Of a stretch of 56,233 nucleotides of DNA, positions 43,301 through 51,236 are shown piece by piece. The stretch comes from Paludibacteraceae bacterium (GTDB lineage: Bacteria; Bacteroidota; Bacteroidia; Bacteroidales; Paludibacteraceae). The notes beneath the pieces were generated by a model, which had not been told where the DNA came from, ran no database searches, and saw only the letters and a list, made by a program, of their open reading frames with translations. The first letter of the stretch is position 1. Each line of letters starts with the position of its first letter. The stretch lies in assembly GCA_017448345.1 (NCBI GenBank), contig JAFSLP010000007.1, forward strand, positions 1 to 56,233. The letters run 5' to 3'. The position numbers were made by a program, and so were the translations under genes.

Positions 43301-43633
43301 GATGTACGCTTCATCGGGGTCCTCAACCCGACAGAGATACAACAGGAGAGTCAAGAAAACCATTCTGTGCTCCTGTTAGGTCCCGACAACGAGTTGACAT
43401 GGGCGAATGCAACTGCCAACATGAAAGGTATGCGTGCGTACTTCAAAACCGGTTCTACCGTTTCCAAGGTTGTACGCAGAGCACGGTTCAACTTTGAAGG
43501 AGAACAAGTGGCTACAGGACTGGACGAGGTACAAAGAGACAATGTACAATGTACAAAGGTCATCCGTGACGGACAACTCTATATCTTGCACAACGGAGCA
43601 ATGTACAATGTACAAGGCGTGCGCGTGCAATAA
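40376..43633 (+). CDS. Large secreted multi-domain protein with FnIII-like domains, two modules and C-terminal tag
   Basis: 1085 aa. Signal peptide to about residue 20 (FTAHA-QT). Order: N-terminal AT-rich beta domain (20-190); FnIII-like (about 205-305, LSASNIQDKSVTLTASA...GLTPETTYSFKVIA); module copy A (about 305-480, starts RRYYFFRGD); Ig-like (about 490-580); FnIII-like (about 582-675); module copy B (about 677-860, starts HRFYLTRGD, ends LDIDYIYFTDD); a C-terminal region with YNSFCLPFDMSAAQVEEAFG and PYLIQPEGA (870-1045); and the tag KVIRDGQLYILHNGAMYNVQG. Probably a surface-exposed or released adhesin or glycan binder. First gene of the 40-50 kb operon. Base composition switches between AT-rich modules and GC-rich linkers. 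Confidence 0.85.
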   Translation: MKRLFFTFFAVMAMLFTAHAQTPAGYAIFGPAPHGYTNLTESVSFTTTNFENRTLTGIGLNTITCQNNVAVSFSLSEAKNLELTKNFALHIVLSKITATGKVEVSLCNNGWNTARASWDIANASIEETSTNIALLFSDRIGDGDNTWRSHNTSNIYDKNKDSETKSYSGEILRICAAASESFEITQIYIKADETTPDPVPADPGDEDAPTDLTLSASNIQDKSVTLTASANDEASLISYEFFYKAEDDADFTSAGTASAAPNANAVKVVSGLTPETTYSFKVIATDPSNNPANTTISNVTTASLIERRYYFFRGDPASVSLPSEGVVSYDLRKDQTPGTTIAANNQLFNAKKYYSHFESSSTSWWSFNQNLKTNTDISEISNTGYLVIKFRSTYDADKIQIRLKGATSYLGTYLEETKGCAFDGTWNTVTLAIADAANHPTFGNSESGTIFQFYSGDGKQGTQGQYLDIAYAYLTNNAASVDDLADNVAPAISSVVDGDKTTSSVVLTVTASDDSGEDITYIVKEAETVLTSTPATGASGAATAITVSGLAGTDHTLTVIARDAAGNEASQNKAITLLAAVTPPSNLVVTTTHTDKSVTFTMSADDSNASLVYAILDANNSDAVLAGNIAGTAGVNTVYTLKGLTPETAYSFKVQVTNAASLSTTSEAIAVTTNALSEHRFYLTRGDNTGALPSGANLTSTLVNCNVTYSNNTFTKDTRIDKYLSQKTTSTWFALDVKPTETVANDIDDDWYIVVRFRTNMNDNVFFGNRLQFNLVSGGNNFNISNNEWVKYNDGAWHTASFRISNHAGSLPASYLTSGQLALQIHIGNQVVAGEYLDIDYIYFTDDITSVDAGTQSLRRVVLKDNADNSAVLSAHNGETVDADLVRTLSSASYNSFCLPFDMSAAQVEEAFGAGAKIGRLNNAAIEGDELLLGFGFVNSIEAGVPYLIQPEGAVANPFVENVTLANTEKPAVFNDVRFIGVLNPTEIQQESQENHSVLLLGPDNELTWANATANMKGMRAYFKTGSTVSKVVRRARFNFEGEQVATGLDEVQRDNVQCTKVIRDGQLYILHNGAMYNVQGVRVQ

Positions 43634-43690
43634 ATACTGCAATACCTTATTGTGATAAACTGAATAATAACCTTAAAAACACAAAAAGAT

Positions 43691-43825
43691 ATGAAACGCT
43701 ATAGTATTCCTCAGACCTCATACGTGGAGATTCAGTTCCGCTCGGTGCTCATGGTAAGCGGCGAACAGTTAGTCCATGTGAAAACCGGTGACGTAATCGG
43801 TATTGACCCCGCAGATGCTTTCTGA
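43691..43825 (+). CDS. Small 44-aa conserved-type peptide
   Basis: MKRYSIPQTSYVEIQ at the start, then FRSVLMVSGEQLVHVKTGD. It resembles the many 40-60-aa Bacteroidales peptides that begin M-K-[KR]-Y-x-x-P and carry an LM.SG/LLA.S motif; their function is, as far as I know, unsettled. It lies 57 bp after the previous gene, and its TGA is 1 bp before the ATG of the next gene (43827), so it belongs to the operon. Confidence 0.6.
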   Translation: MKRYSIPQTSYVEIQFRSVLMVSGEQLVHVKTGDVIGIDPADAF

Positions 43826-43826
43826 T

Positions 43827-46277
43827 ATGAACAGCTATTCCCGTCACATATTCTGTCTGCTTCTGCTCCTGTGCGGCTTGGCTGCGCAGGGGCAGGTGGC
43901 ACGGCAGTTCTGGTTCGCGCCGCCGTGGATGAACTCACACCATACAGGAGAAGCGGATTTTCACCTCATCCTCTCTGCCTATGACGAAGACGCGCATGTC
44001 GTCATCTCACAACCGGCGGACGGCAACAGAGTGCTATGTGACACGGTGGTCTATGCCCATAGTTACTGCGACATCATCATCGCGCCCAAGTCCGACCATA
44101 AGTCCTACGCGGAGGCGCAGATAGAGGTGCCCTATAACCAAGTCTCCAAACGCGGTATGTTCATCGCAGCGGACCATGACATCGGCGCGTACTACCAGAT
44201 AACGCATGCCAACGGAGAAGCTTACACCCTCAAAGGCGAAAACGCGCTCGGCACGGAGTTCGTCGTCATGTCACAGAACAAATATGCCAACCAAGCCGAC
44301 TATAACGGCTACAAGAGTCATAACAACAGCATCCAGATTGTAGCCACGGAGGACGGTACGACGGTGAAGATATATCCCTCTCAGCCGGTCGTTCAGGATG
44401 ACGGCACGGTCTCTACCGCTCCCGTGACCGTGTGGCTCAACAAAGGCGAGACCTATGCCCTCAAAGCCTCGGGGACGGCAGGCAGCGCGCACCTCATCGG
44501 CACTGTCATACAGGCGGACAAACCGATAGCCGTCACCACCTCGGATGACTCTGTAGCTGCCGGAGCAGGGCAGGACGCCATCGGCGAACAGCTTGTGCCG
44601 ACCGATATGGCAGGCACCGACTATACCGTCATTCCGCTTGCCGGGTCAACGATTGAGAGTATTTTTATTCTTGCTCTTCATCCTTCCACCACCGTCACGC
44701 TCCACTCGGCGGACAACGACGAGACGATAACCCTTGACTCTTTGGGTACCGCCACGCGGACCGTCAGCGGAGTGACATATATCCACGCCGACGCGGATAT
44801 TCAGGTCTTCCAGCTCACCAACCGCAACGGCGAGTCCGGCGGTACCGTACTGCCGCAGATGCTCTGCACCGGCTCCGACCATGTCACCTACAAGCGTATC
44901 CCTAACAGCGATTACACCATCCTCAACATCCTTACGCAGACCACCAACACAGGTTCGCTCTATATGAACGGCAACGAGATACTGGCTTCGGAGTTCAAAC
45001 CCATCCCCGGTACGGACGACAAATGGTCGTACATAGCCCTCAACGTCACCTCCAAACCGGCTGCTATGCCGGTGGAGATAGAGTCGGCAAGGGGAGTCTT
45101 CCAGCTTGGTGTGATAGACCATGCGTCCATCCCGCAAGGCACGCTCACCTACGGCTTCTTCTCCAATTACGCCAATGGTTCCGCCATCGAAGTGCTGGCG
45201 GATGAGCAGATGCTCGACTCGCTCTTCGTCCTCTGCGAGGGCGGCACGGTGACGATGGTAGCTGAAGCCCCGGAGGGCGTGAGCAACTATACATGGTACC
45301 GTGACGGGCAACTCATCTACAGCGGTGACACGCTGGTGCTGGATATGGCTTCTGCCGCCTCTGCCGGACAATACCGCGTGGAAGGAGAGAGCCGCGAATG
45401 CACCGTGGAGAGCAAAGAGTTTGCCTTCGTCATTCAGCCGCGCCAGACCGTCATCCCGCTGACGGAAGTGACTATTGAGGAAGGCGGCTCTTATACATGG
45501 CACGCCAACGGCAAGACCTATACCGCCTCCGTGCGTGACACCGTCTGGAGCCCGGTCTTCTATAAGGACCTCCCGGTAGCCGGATGCGATACGGCGCAGG
45601 CACTGCATGTTATTGTACGCTCCTGTATCAGCGCCACCCTCACTCCGCCGGACGAGGTGTGCGGTGACGAGAGGGTGCTGCGTATGCCTTATTCCGTCAC
45701 CGGCGGCGACTACACCGCTATAGTACGCTTCGGCGGGAAAGCCCTTGCTGCCGGATTCACGGACGGTGTCATACCTGCCGACGGAGCAGACCTTCTGCTG
45801 CCTCTGCCGGAGGCTGTCTATGCCGATACCTATACGGCGGTCGTAGCCTTCGAGCCGGACAAGCCCGAGTGCGACACCATACGCTTTGATATCTCTTTCC
45901 TCGTGCGCTATCCCGCATCCGTCTTCACCCAGAAATGGAATGATGTCTTGGCTGTCTATAACGACCGCTACAATCGCGGCGAAGGGCGTGAGGGATACCA
46001 TATCACCGCTTTCCAGTGGTATAAAGACGGACAGCCCATCGACGGGGCTACCGGTTCGTATTACTATACCGGACCCGATGAGCAGCTGGATTTCAATGCG
46101 CTCTATTCCGTGCTTCTTACACGCGATGACGGCACGGTCATCCGCTCTTGTGAGTACCGTCCTGTGCATACGGACGACCCGGATATGGTCACCACCACCA
46201 AGCAACTCGTCAACGGACATATCGTCATCCGCAGGGCTGACAGGCAATACACCATCTTAGGCACATTACTGCAATGA
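43827..46277 (+). CDS. Secreted IgGFc-binding-domain-like protein with C-terminal tag
   Basis: 816 aa. Signal peptide to about residue 22. Residues 22-345 match the pattern of the IgGFc-binding N-terminal domain (FWFAPPWMN, GTEFVVMSQN, IVATEDGTTVKIYP, IGTVIQADKPIAVTTSDDS, GTDYTVIPLAG, VFQLTNRNGESGGTVLPQM). Then come Ig/PKD-like regions (about 460-560 and 620-760, YTWYRDGQLIYSGDTLVLD, FQWYKDGQPIDGA) and the tag KQLVNGHIVIRRADRQYTILG. Such proteins are surface adhesins or gliding/T9SS cargo in Bacteroidota. The start is ATG 43827 (signal peptide follows); ATG 43803 overlaps the small peptide. It overlaps the next gene by ATGA. Confidence 0.82.
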   Translation: MNSYSRHIFCLLLLLCGLAAQGQVARQFWFAPPWMNSHHTGEADFHLILSAYDEDAHVVISQPADGNRVLCDTVVYAHSYCDIIIAPKSDHKSYAEAQIEVPYNQVSKRGMFIAADHDIGAYYQITHANGEAYTLKGENALGTEFVVMSQNKYANQADYNGYKSHNNSIQIVATEDGTTVKIYPSQPVVQDDGTVSTAPVTVWLNKGETYALKASGTAGSAHLIGTVIQADKPIAVTTSDDSVAAGAGQDAIGEQLVPTDMAGTDYTVIPLAGSTIESIFILALHPSTTVTLHSADNDETITLDSLGTATRTVSGVTYIHADADIQVFQLTNRNGESGGTVLPQMLCTGSDHVTYKRIPNSDYTILNILTQTTNTGSLYMNGNEILASEFKPIPGTDDKWSYIALNVTSKPAAMPVEIESARGVFQLGVIDHASIPQGTLTYGFFSNYANGSAIEVLADEQMLDSLFVLCEGGTVTMVAEAPEGVSNYTWYRDGQLIYSGDTLVLDMASAASAGQYRVEGESRECTVESKEFAFVIQPRQTVIPLTEVTIEEGGSYTWHANGKTYTASVRDTVWSPVFYKDLPVAGCDTAQALHVIVRSCISATLTPPDEVCGDERVLRMPYSVTGGDYTAIVRFGGKALAAGFTDGVIPADGADLLLPLPEAVYADTYTAVVAFEPDKPECDTIRFDISFLVRYPASVFTQKWNDVLAVYNDRYNRGEGREGYHITAFQWYKDGQPIDGATGSYYYTGPDEQLDFNALYSVLLTRDDGTVIRSCEYRPVHTDDPDMVTTTKQLVNGHIVIRRADRQYTILGTLLQ

Positions 46278-47575
46278 GGCGCACCTTACGACATATTTGT
46301 CTTTTGCTCTTTCCCCTCTGCTCGCTGGCAGCCTATGGACAGATGCGTGATTCGCTCCTCACCCATTATCTGGGCGTGGAAGGGCATATCGGCTATGACA
46401 ACCTCTTCACCCGTTCTTCGGGACTGAGGGATATTGGCGGTGCAGGCGGCGGAGTAGGGCTGCTCTATAAGTTCCAATACCGCCCGTGGCGGTTCCAGAC
46501 GGGAGTCTCCCTCACCTCGCTCAACTCGCTCTCACGCGGAGAATGGAGCCTCGCAACGCCGGTTGCCGCACCTTATCCCACGATGACGCTCTATGAGAAC
46601 TACCGCGATGTGCGGTATAACCGTCATGCACTCTCCCTCTCTCTGCCCGTCAAAGCCGGTTACCGGTGGGGCGACTGGACTTTCATGGCAGGGCTCAGGG
46701 CTGGCTTGCCTGTATGGCAAACCGCTGATTACAGCGGAATGAGAGAGACAACGCTCATGGACGAACAGCTCTATGACCCCTTTGCCGGCATGCCCAACCA
46801 TGGGCTGACCTCCGTGCCGTTCAGCGAGACACGTACCAACACCATGGGATTCGACCTCGCCGTGGAAGCGGAAGTCATCTGGGATTTGGACAAATACCTT
46901 GCCTATCACCCCAAGAAAAAAGCCCGTGGCAGAAACCGCAGAAAGACCTTCCGCGAACTTCTGCATTACGAGGTCTCGCTCTTTGTCTCCGCCGGCGTAC
47001 TCAACTCCGGCACACCGGAAGAACCGCTCAACAGCTTTTTCGTGGGAGGACGGTTTGCCGTCTTCTATGAGTTCGAGCACCCGAAACCTAAGAAGAAAGG
47101 CAAGGCATCTTCGACTTCCAAGCCGAAGTCCAAACCAAAGCCCAAACCCAAACCGGCGACAACACCCAAGACACCTGCTGAAACACCGCCCGTGGTGCAG
47201 GATACCATCTATTACGGCGAACAGGTGATTACCAAAGGCGAAGCCGTTGTGCTGCACAACCTCTATTTCGCTGTGGATAAGACGGATGTTCTGCCTTCGT
47301 CACGGGAAGCCATGGATGCGCTCTATACCTTCCTTGCCGATAACCCCGAAGTGCATATCCGTATCGTCGGGCATACGGACAATACGGCTTCCGAAGCATA
47401 TAACCTGCGCCTCTCCAAAGGACGTGCGGACGCGGTGGCGCAGGAGATGGTGAAACGCGGCATAGACCCCTCGCGTCTCGAGACAGACGGAAAAGGTATG
47501 GCGGAACCCGTTGCGGATAACAGCACCGAGGAAGGCAGACAGCAGAACCGCCGTGTGGAGTTTATTGTTTTGTAA
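46274..47575 (+). CDS. OmpA-family protein with N-terminal beta-barrel
   Basis: 433 aa. Signal peptide to about residue 22, outer-membrane beta-barrel (about 25-270), a Lys/Pro linker (about 272-312, PKPKKKGKASSTSKPKSKP) and a peptidoglycan-binding OmpA domain (about 325-433: LYFAVDKTDVLPSSREAMDAL, IRIVGHTDNTASEAYNLRLSKGRADAV, GRQQNRRVEFIVL). It anchors the outer membrane to the wall. The barrel is a paralog of the protein at 49408: both have YDPFA-[GN]-MPNHGL. Its position between two tagged secreted proteins suggests a partner role in surface display (inference). Confidence 0.93.
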   Translation: MRRTLRHICLLLFPLCSLAAYGQMRDSLLTHYLGVEGHIGYDNLFTRSSGLRDIGGAGGGVGLLYKFQYRPWRFQTGVSLTSLNSLSRGEWSLATPVAAPYPTMTLYENYRDVRYNRHALSLSLPVKAGYRWGDWTFMAGLRAGLPVWQTADYSGMRETTLMDEQLYDPFAGMPNHGLTSVPFSETRTNTMGFDLAVEAEVIWDLDKYLAYHPKKKARGRNRRKTFRELLHYEVSLFVSAGVLNSGTPEEPLNSFFVGGRFAVFYEFEHPKPKKKGKASSTSKPKSKPKPKPKPATTPKTPAETPPVVQDTIYYGEQVITKGEAVVLHNLYFAVDKTDVLPSSREAMDALYTFLADNPEVHIRIVGHTDNTASEAYNLRLSKGRADAVAQEMVKRGIDPSRLETDGKGMAEPVADNSTEEGRQQNRRVEFIVL

Positions 47576-47607
47576 TTCGTAATTCGTAATTTGTAATTCG
47601 TAATTCC
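47571..47607 (+). repeat. AATTCGT-type spacer repeat
   Basis: Repeats of AATTCGT with single-base variants fill the space between the OmpA-family gene and the next start, like the spacer at 4366-4401 in the opposite sense. Confidence 0.75.
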
Positions 47608-47608
47608 T

Positions 47609-49411
47609 ATGAAACGTCTTTGTGGAATCATCATAGCCCTTGCAGCCATATTGGGACTGCATGCAGAGAAAAGGATATATTTCTTCCGGGCGCAGGACCT
47701 GCCTTCGGATGTGCAGACGCTCGACCTCCGGTCCGGACAAGGGCTTGCACAGCTCTCGCTCGATAATATCTATCAGGACGAGGAGGCTCCTTATGCGCTC
47801 TTTACCAAGCGTGCCGACAGTTGGTGGCAGGTGATGGTAGAGACCGCCAAAGGGCGGACGGTTGACTTGAGCGAGGTGAACGACACATGGTATCTCAAGC
47901 TCAAGATACGGCGCACTGTGGATTATTCCCTTACGCTGGTGCTTGCCGGTGCCGGTACCGCCAACGGCTATCCGCTGCCTGTCTCCAAAGTGCCTGCTAA
48001 CGGAGAATGGACGGAACTTGCTATTCCCCTCTCGGATTTTCCGGTTATGCCTGCTTTCACGGAGAAATACGCAGGACGGCTGCTGCAGATACACTCCGAC
48101 CTCGGCTATGCCGGAGACCTCATAGGCATAGATTACTGCTATCTTACCAACGACCCCTCCGGCAAAGACGAGGGAACAGTCCAAGCCCCCAAACGCTGCT
48201 ATTTCATCACCAACAGCCGTACGCCGCTTAACGGTGCACCTTATATTACGGAAGATTATTCCGGCATGATGGATATCCATGCGGACGGTTGGCAGCAATG
48301 GTCGTATATCCCTTTCCCCTATTACTCGATGGAGACAGACATGCCCGTCAAGATGCAGTTGCTCCACCAAGGGACAGCACCGCAGATAGCCGGGCTGAAT
48401 CCCGAATGGTACCTTGTTGCGCAGATACGCACCGATGTGCAGGGCGCTTTCGTCTGCCGTCTTTTCCTGCCGGAGGGCAGAGCCTATGCCGACACCATCG
48501 GTGCTGACGAATGGGTCCGGGATGGCAGGACATGGAACAGGCTCTGTCTGCAACTTGACAGGATGAAGCATTACACCTATACAGGCTCCACTCCGGTGTT
48601 CTTCTCGCTCTCCTCTCTCGCCCATGCCACAGCAGGCGAATGGAGTATGGCGTCTCTCATGCTCACGAACGATAACACCGCTGCCGACCCGGAGCCGCTG
48701 GTGCCTGCCGACCCCTCGCAGGAGACACGCGTCTATCTCCTCAACGACGGCTCACCGCTGCCGGAAGACAGGAATTGTATCGACTACCGGTTGGATAAAA
48801 CGGACTATCTCTCCGTCTCTTTTGGTAACAACACCACCCGCAAAGCCTCGGACTCCTTCCTCACGCTGCTGCCTACTAACGGCTGGTGGTCGGCGGACAT
48901 CGCTGCCAAGACACCGGTGGACCTCACCATGGTGGATGCCACTTGGACAATGCACACACGTGTACGGACCACCTCGGCATTCCGGCCCGTCAACCTGATT
49001 CTGTATAAGGAAGGCAACGCCCAACTCGCGCGGTACCAGCTTACAGAAGACATGCTCCCAGTCGCCCAAAACGGCACATGGTTCGATTATGACATCCCCA
49101 TGTCGGCTTTCATGACGGAGCCTGCTACGCTCATCAATTATACAAGCCGCATCTTCTCCTTCCATTCGGACAACGGAGGCACTGCAGGGGTTGAAGTGAG
49201 CATGGAATATCTCTATTTCTCGCACGAAGGAGAGTCCAAACCCGACCCGGTACCCGGACAACCGACCGTCTCCGAACCGGACTTGGCGCCTTCCACCGAA
49301 GGGTTCTTTGACGCTTGGGGTACGGAGCGTCCGAAGAAACTGATACGCGGCAACCGGCTGATTATCCAGACAGGAGATAACACATACGATGTTTACGGAC
49401 GCAAACTGTGA
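47609..49411 (+). CDS. Secreted protein of three tandem modules with C-terminal tag
   Basis: 600 aa. Signal peptide to about residue 18. Three copies of the module shared with 31949 and 40376: residues about 19-188 (KRIYFFRAQ...GIDYCYLTND), 193-365 (KRCYFITNS...ASLMLTND) and 375-565 (TRVYLLNDG...MEYLYFSHE). Each has a central W-x-[LVM]-x-x-[KRQ]-[IV]-R-x-[TD] strand. The tag KKLIRGNRLIIQTGDNTYDVYG follows. No catalytic motifs seen. Probably a surface-displayed binding protein. It overlaps the next gene by 4 bp (GTGA). Confidence 0.78.
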   Translation: MKRLCGIIIALAAILGLHAEKRIYFFRAQDLPSDVQTLDLRSGQGLAQLSLDNIYQDEEAPYALFTKRADSWWQVMVETAKGRTVDLSEVNDTWYLKLKIRRTVDYSLTLVLAGAGTANGYPLPVSKVPANGEWTELAIPLSDFPVMPAFTEKYAGRLLQIHSDLGYAGDLIGIDYCYLTNDPSGKDEGTVQAPKRCYFITNSRTPLNGAPYITEDYSGMMDIHADGWQQWSYIPFPYYSMETDMPVKMQLLHQGTAPQIAGLNPEWYLVAQIRTDVQGAFVCRLFLPEGRAYADTIGADEWVRDGRTWNRLCLQLDRMKHYTYTGSTPVFFSLSSLAHATAGEWSMASLMLTNDNTAADPEPLVPADPSQETRVYLLNDGSPLPEDRNCIDYRLDKTDYLSVSFGNNTTRKASDSFLTLLPTNGWWSADIAAKTPVDLTMVDATWTMHTRVRTTSAFRPVNLILYKEGNAQLARYQLTEDMLPVAQNGTWFDYDIPMSAFMTEPATLINYTSRIFSFHSDNGGTAGVEVSMEYLYFSHEGESKPDPVPGQPTVSEPDLAPSTEGFFDAWGTERPKKLIRGNRLIIQTGDNTYDVYGRKL

Positions 49412-50205
49412 GAAAGGAAATAGCCGCCATACTATGCTTGCTGTTCCTTGTCCTGCCAGTCGGGGCGGAGAATAGGCTATCCCACTATGCCACCGTCGGG
49501 CTATCCGCCGGGGCGGCGATAGAAACGTCCTCCTCTTATGCAGCCGGTGCAGCACTCATGGCAGGACCCGTTGCCGGTCTCTCTGCCGGTTATGCGCTGC
49601 AGCACCGCCATTTCCTCTTCCATACGCGTATAGGCGCCTCTTTCCGCTATCCGGACGGAAAATCTGCCGATTACACGGACAGTATTCCGTCCATTGACTC
49701 CCAGAACGAACCTTTTATCCTTTGCCGGACTTATTCCGATGTGCATGAGTCCAAGCGGTCCCTGCACCTCTCGATTCCATTGATGGCAGGGGGGCAATGG
49801 AAAAACTTTTATTTCTTGGCGGGACCCGTTCTTAACTGCTCGCTCTATGGCGCAAACCGGCAAAAAGCCGTAGTCACATCTACGGCTGTCTATGAATCTC
49901 TCTATGACCCATTTGCCAACATGCCCAACCACGGACTCGGTTCCGAGCCTCTGGAAGGACGATGGGAGACACTGCCTGTCTCCTTTGGTGTCCATATGGC
50001 GATTGAGACAGGGTGGATTTTCGCCGCGCAGCGGCTCTCACACAACAATAAGAAATCAATTCTCCCCGACTGGAGGCTGGCACTCTATGCCGACACCAAC
50101 CTGTGGAGAAACACCACTTATAAACCCGCCGGCACATCTTCTATCGGCGTGCGCCTCTCCGTCTGGTTACAAATGCCCCGGCATTACTATTGTCACTGTC
50201 TCTGA
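49408..50205 (+). CDS. Outer-membrane beta-barrel protein, paralog of the 46274 barrel
   Basis: 265 aa. The start is GTG 49408, overlapping the previous stop. Signal peptide to about residue 20, then alternating beta strands. It shares VYESLYDPFANMPNHGLGSEPLEG with YDPFAGMPNHGLTSVPF of the OmpA-family protein, plus similar HLSIPLMAGGQWKNFYFLAGP / LSLPVKAGYRWGDWTFMAGL strands. It has no OmpA domain. The pairing tagged protein - barrel, tagged protein - barrel repeats twice in this operon. Confidence 0.8.
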   Translation: MRKEIAAILCLLFLVLPVGAENRLSHYATVGLSAGAAIETSSSYAAGAALMAGPVAGLSAGYALQHRHFLFHTRIGASFRYPDGKSADYTDSIPSIDSQNEPFILCRTYSDVHESKRSLHLSIPLMAGGQWKNFYFLAGPVLNCSLYGANRQKAVVTSTAVYESLYDPFANMPNHGLGSEPLEGRWETLPVSFGVHMAIETGWIFAAQRLSHNNKKSILPDWRLALYADTNLWRNTTYKPAGTSSIGVRLSVWLQMPRHYYCHCL

Positions 50206-50257
50206 TTTCTCTTCACCAACAGCTCTCAAAAAGACTGCTTAAACACCGTACCGCGAG

Positions 50258-50307
50258 GGTACAGTGACGTACGTAATGCTAACGAGATGCGTTCCCGGCG
50301 AGATGGA
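50258..50307 (+). repeat. 50-bp dispersed repeat, copy 2 (inverted relative to 11634)
   Basis: 48 of 50 positions match the reverse complement of 11634-11683. It sits between the convergent ends of the barrel gene and the LytTR gene. Confidence 0.9.
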
Positions 50308-50321
50308 AGGGGTATGGAGAA

Positions 50322-51116
50322 CTATAGCAGGCGGCTCAGTTGTTCGTAGTATTTGGGTGAGACGGGTACGGGCTTGCAGGATGGTATATCCAGCTCGGCT
50401 TGAATCATTCCTTCCTTGTCACGGCGAAGCACTTTCACATGGCGGGGGTTGACAAAATAGGAGCGCTGGCAGCGGATGACACCGTGCCGTGTCATCAACT
50501 CTTCAATGCCGCGCATCGACTGACGCAGCGAGTACTCTTTCTGCTTGTCGCCCTCCATATAATGGATAACGACGTAGTTCTCCTGTGCTTCCACATACAG
50601 CATGACATCATTAGCTATGACCAGTTTGAGACGCCCTGTGTTGTCCGCAAAACGCACAAGGTTCTCTTCCGCCGTCTCTTCTTCATCGGGACGTATGACT
50701 GCCATCAGCAGAGCTGTAACGATATAGGGGTAGGGGAGAATGGCAAAACAGATGCGGAAGCAGTGTCCCAAGGCAGGGAAATAGCCTATATTCCCGTATA
50801 TCAGCGCCATGTAAAGCGCGGCGAAGCACGTAAAGACCACCATCTCCGCAAGCGACCATAAGGCGTATTGCCACCAGCTGGGATGAATCTTCTCTCTCAA
50901 GGCTGTCATGGGGATGCGCGATGCGCACATGATGCCAAGCAAGATACACATCAGCATCAGGGTGTTGAAAACAGCCATCCCGTTCCCTGCCTCAAGGAAA
51001 CGGATCATCCATCGGGACTGGTAGGTCAGTATAAAACCCAAAAAGAATACAGGGACTGCCAATATATGGACCAGCATGGTGGTCACTGACTGGAAAGAAT
51101 GCGGAATTTTAGCCAT
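50322..51116 (-). CDS. Membrane-bound LytTR-family regulator
   Basis: 264 aa. Four transmembrane helices (about residues 12-32, 45-66, 80-108 and 115-140), then a cytoplasmic LytTR DNA-binding domain (about 160-264: DNTGRLKLVIANDVMLYVEAQENYVVIHYMEGDKQKEYSLRQSMRGIEE, RCQRSYFVNPRHVKVLRRDKEGMIQAEL, VPVSPKYYEQL). No receiver domain, so it acts as a one-component membrane regulator. In the divergent intergenic region four GTCAC sites are spaced exactly 20 bp, as expected for LytTR direct-repeat binding, in front of the promoter at 51237-51267. Confidence 0.92.
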   Translation of the reverse strand: MAKIPHSFQSVTTMLVHILAVPVFFLGFILTYQSRWMIRFLEAGNGMAVFNTLMLMCILLGIMCASRIPMTALREKIHPSWWQYALWSLAEMVVFTCFAALYMALIYGNIGYFPALGHCFRICFAILPYPYIVTALLMAVIRPDEEETAEENLVRFADNTGRLKLVIANDVMLYVEAQENYVVIHYMEGDKQKEYSLRQSMRGIEELMTRHGVIRCQRSYFVNPRHVKVLRRDKEGMIQAELDIPSCKPVPVSPKYYEQLSRLL

Positions 51117-51137
51117 AATTTAGTGTATTTTTGTGGT

Positions 51138-51230
51138 GTGACAAAATCATAATACCGATAATTTCGTCACTATATTTGCTTTTTAGTCACAAATTCGCCT
51201 GTTTCGTCACAATTTTTCGTCACTTGTCAC
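51138..51230 (+). promoter_or_regulatory. Phased operator array, candidate LytTR sites
   Basis: GTCAC at 51166, 51186, 51206 and 51226, each 20 bp apart and mostly in a TTTCGTCACAA context. One extra out-of-phase GTCAC lies at 51219, and an inverted GTGAC at 51138-51142. The last in-phase site ends 6 bp before the -33 TTG at 51237, a position fit for activation. Confidence 0.8.
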
Positions 51231-51236
51231 AATTAG

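Noticed and set aside
44646-46247. 533-aa open frame on the minus strand opposite the IgGFc-binding-like gene
   Set aside because: Antisense shadow of a clear signal-peptide protein; no family pattern, no start context. The same holds for long minus frames at 33080-34096, 47300-48625, 36769-37935 and 3115-4155.
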